Shown in pieces: positions 34,302 to 35,935 of a stretch of 35,935 nucleotides of DNA (position 1 is its first letter; the number at the start of each line of letters is the position of its first letter). Under the pieces are notes generated by a model. That model searched no databases, had not been told where the DNA came from, and worked only from the letters and a program-made list of their open reading frames with translations. The DNA lies in IMG/VR virus record IMGVR_UViG_3300008459_000161, positions 1-35,935 of that record, one strand, 5' to 3'. This DNA is from a virus. A program made the position numbers and the translations under genes.

Positions 34302-35935
34302 ACTAAAAACAATAACAGTAAAAAACTTTATGAGTGTGGGCAACCAGACTCAAGCCGTGGATTTTGATAAGAATCATTTAACTTTGGTGTTGGGTGAGAA
34401 CGTAGACTTGGGCGGCGATGACAGTGGTAGTCGTAATGGCACTGGAAAAACAACAATCATCAATGCTTTATGCTATGCATTGTATGGCGAAGCGTTGACC
34501 AAGATCAAAAAAGAAAATCTAATCAACAAGACAAACGGTAAAAATCTAGTTGTCACATGTGAATTTGAAATTAATGGAAGACAATATAAAATTGAAAGAG
34601 GTCGAAGACCAAACTTCTTAAAATTTTATGTTGACCACGTAGAGATCAAAGACGATTCACAAGCAGATGATGACGCACAAGGGGACAGTCGTGAAACGCA
34701 AAAGGCGATTGAATCCTTATTGGGCATGAGTCAAACAATGTTTAAGCACCTAGTGGCCTTAAACACATATACTGAACCATTTCTAAGTATGCGAGCAAAC
34801 GATCAACGAGAAGTTATCGAGCAATTGCTTGGCATTACATTGTTAAGTGAGAAAGCAGAATTACTTAAAGTTCAAGTAAAAGAAATTAAAGATCAAATTC
34901 AAGCAGAAACTTTTAAAATCGACAGTATAAGGAGTAGTAATGAAAAAGTCCAACAATCAATTGACAGCCTCTCTACTAAAAGTAAAGCATGGGAGTCCAA
35001 ACGAGAACAAGATTGCGCCGGCTATCAGTCAGCGATTGCCGAATTGCGCTCTGTTGATATCGAAGGAGAAATTGAAAAACATTCTAGACTCAAGGTGTAT
35101 AACGAACTAACAGCTAAAATTAGTTCCTTAAACAAACAAAAAGCAACACTTGAGACTGCTGTTGGGCAAGCAGAAAAGACTGTTGGGAAGTATACTAGAG
35201 AGTTAGAACAACTTGATAGTAAAAAATGTCCCGCATGTGAACAAGAACTGCATGATCACAAGCATGATGAGATGAAAGAAACTGCTGCCAAGCACTTGAC
35301 TGATTCAATATTGTATCAAGACAAAGTGTTAGCAGACCTTAATCTAGTTTTAAAAGAATTATCTGACATTGGCGACATCAATGGAAGACCTTCTACCTAT
35401 TATGATAGTGCAGAACAAGCGTACAATCATAAAAACAATGTTGAAAGTTTGAGCAAAGCACTTGCTGACAAGCAAGTAGAATTAAATCCTTACACTGAAC
35501 AAGTGGACGAGTTAAGAAAAACTGCTTTGCAAGAGATTACGTGGGACACAGTTAATGAATTAACAAGTGTCAAAGACCATATGGAGTTCTTACACAAACT
35601 GTTAACCAGCAAGGATAGCTTTATCCGTAAGAAAATTATTGATCAGAATCTTGCATATCTAAATAAACGCCTTAGTTACTATCTAAATAAAGCAGGACTG
35701 CCGCATCAAGTTAAGTTTTTAAACGATCTAAACGTCGAGATTACACAGCTCGGGCAGGATTTAGACTTTGATAATCTCAGTAGAGGTGAACGCAATAGAC
35801 TTATTTTAAGTCTAAGCTGGGCGTTCCGTGATGTATGGGAAAGTTTATATCATCCAATCAACTTGTTGTTCATTGATGAATTGATTGATGCAGGTATGGA
35901 CTCTGCAGGAGTTGGGGGTGCTCTAGCAATCCTTA
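34294..35935 (+). CDS. 46: Recombination endonuclease subunit gp46 (Rad50-like), cut by right edge
   Basis: The frame is open from ATG at 34294 to the window end (547 codons). T4 gp46 has 560 residues, so nearly all is present. It is an SMC/Rad50 ATPase. The P-loop is SRNGTGKTT (46-54), preceded by an acidic Gly-rich loop (LGGDDSG). A Q-loop area is near VALNTY. Two coiled-coil arms flank a zinc hook CPAC (Cys312, Cys315). The signature is NLSRGERNRL and Walker B is LLFIDELIDAG. The first Gly of the classic Walker A (GxxxxGK) is Ser46. It partners gp47 for end resection in recombination-dependent replication. Only the last residues are missing. Confidence 0.95.
   Translation, partial: MFKLKTITVKNFMSVGNQTQAVDFDKNHLTLVLGENVDLGGDDSGSRNGTGKTTIINALCYALYGEALTKIKKENLINKTNGKNLVVTCEFEINGRQYKIERGRRPNFLKFYVDHVEIKDDSQADDDAQGDSRETQKAIESLLGMSQTMFKHLVALNTYTEPFLSMRANDQREVIEQLLGITLLSEKAELLKVQVKEIKDQIQAETFKIDSIRSSNEKVQQSIDSLSTKSKAWESKREQDCAGYQSAIAELRSVDIEGEIEKHSRLKVYNELTAKISSLNKQKATLETAVGQAEKTVGKYTRELEQLDSKKCPACEQELHDHKHDEMKETAAKHLTDSILYQDKVLADLNLVLKELSDIGDINGRPSTYYDSAEQAYNHKNNVESLSKALADKQVELNPYTEQVDELRKTALQEITWDTVNELTSVKDHMEFLHKLLTSKDSFIRKKIIDQNLAYLNKRLSYYLNKAGLPHQVKFLNDLNVEITQLGQDLDFDNLSRGERNRLILSLSWAFRDVWESLYHPINLLFIDELIDAGMDSAGVGGALAIL

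Overview
The window looks like part of the genome of a marine T4-like myovirus (tailed phage with a contractile tail). Two hallmark sets of T4-type genes support this. One is a divergent late sigma factor (gp55), gp47 and gp46 cluster on the + strand. The other is a long - strand block of baseplate and tail-fibre genes that includes recognisable gp53, gp5, gp25 and gp6 homologues. AT-rich composition, the GQLW/LLENF tail-fibre N-termini and the sequence style of the giant structural protein resemble marine pelagiphages and cyanophages. The host cannot be fixed from this sequence.

Layout. From 32311 down to 1, everything is transcribed leftward, almost without gaps. Three NATAAATA late-promoter-like boxes (32330-32337, 25859-25866, 8160-8167) sit in the only three noticeable gaps and divide the block into three units. 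Unit 1 (32311-25890) encodes a gp48/54-like tube-baseplate protein, gp53, a large hub-like protein, an unknown proline-rich protein, gp5 and gp25. Unit 2 (25835-8178) encodes an enlarged gp6 and a 4747-residue giant structural protein sitting where T4 has genes 7-10. Unit 3 (8130 leftward past the window edge) encodes a small tail/baseplate protein, a collar-domain fibre, two further paralogous fibres, a 2OG-Fe(II) oxygenase-like protein, a small unknown protein, and a fourth fibre paralogue cut by the left edge. Many junctions are TAATG overlaps or have gaps under 15 bases, which suggests translational coupling.

Rightward from 32392 run gp55, gp47 (Mre11-like nuclease) and gp46 (Rad50-like ATPase, cut by the right edge), with 4- and 8-base overlaps. 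They start from a perfect consensus host sigma-70 promoter (TTGACA, 17 bases, TATAAT). Its -35 element abuts and slightly overlaps the leftward late promoter of unit 1, and both lie inside an 8-bp perfect inverted repeat.

How it fits together (inference): the host polymerase first makes gp55 and the gp46/47 recombination nuclease. gp55 then redirects polymerase to the NATAAATA promoters for baseplate and fibre production, and at the shared intergenic region this could occlude gp55's own early promoter. The most unusual content is the giant protein, which carries an FG-GAP-like beta-propeller and several carbohydrate-binding-like modules. Next is the tandem fibre family with an oxygenase embedded in it. 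No tRNA, CRISPR, insertion sequence or convincing terminator was seen, and no stretch over 300 bases lacks a gene.
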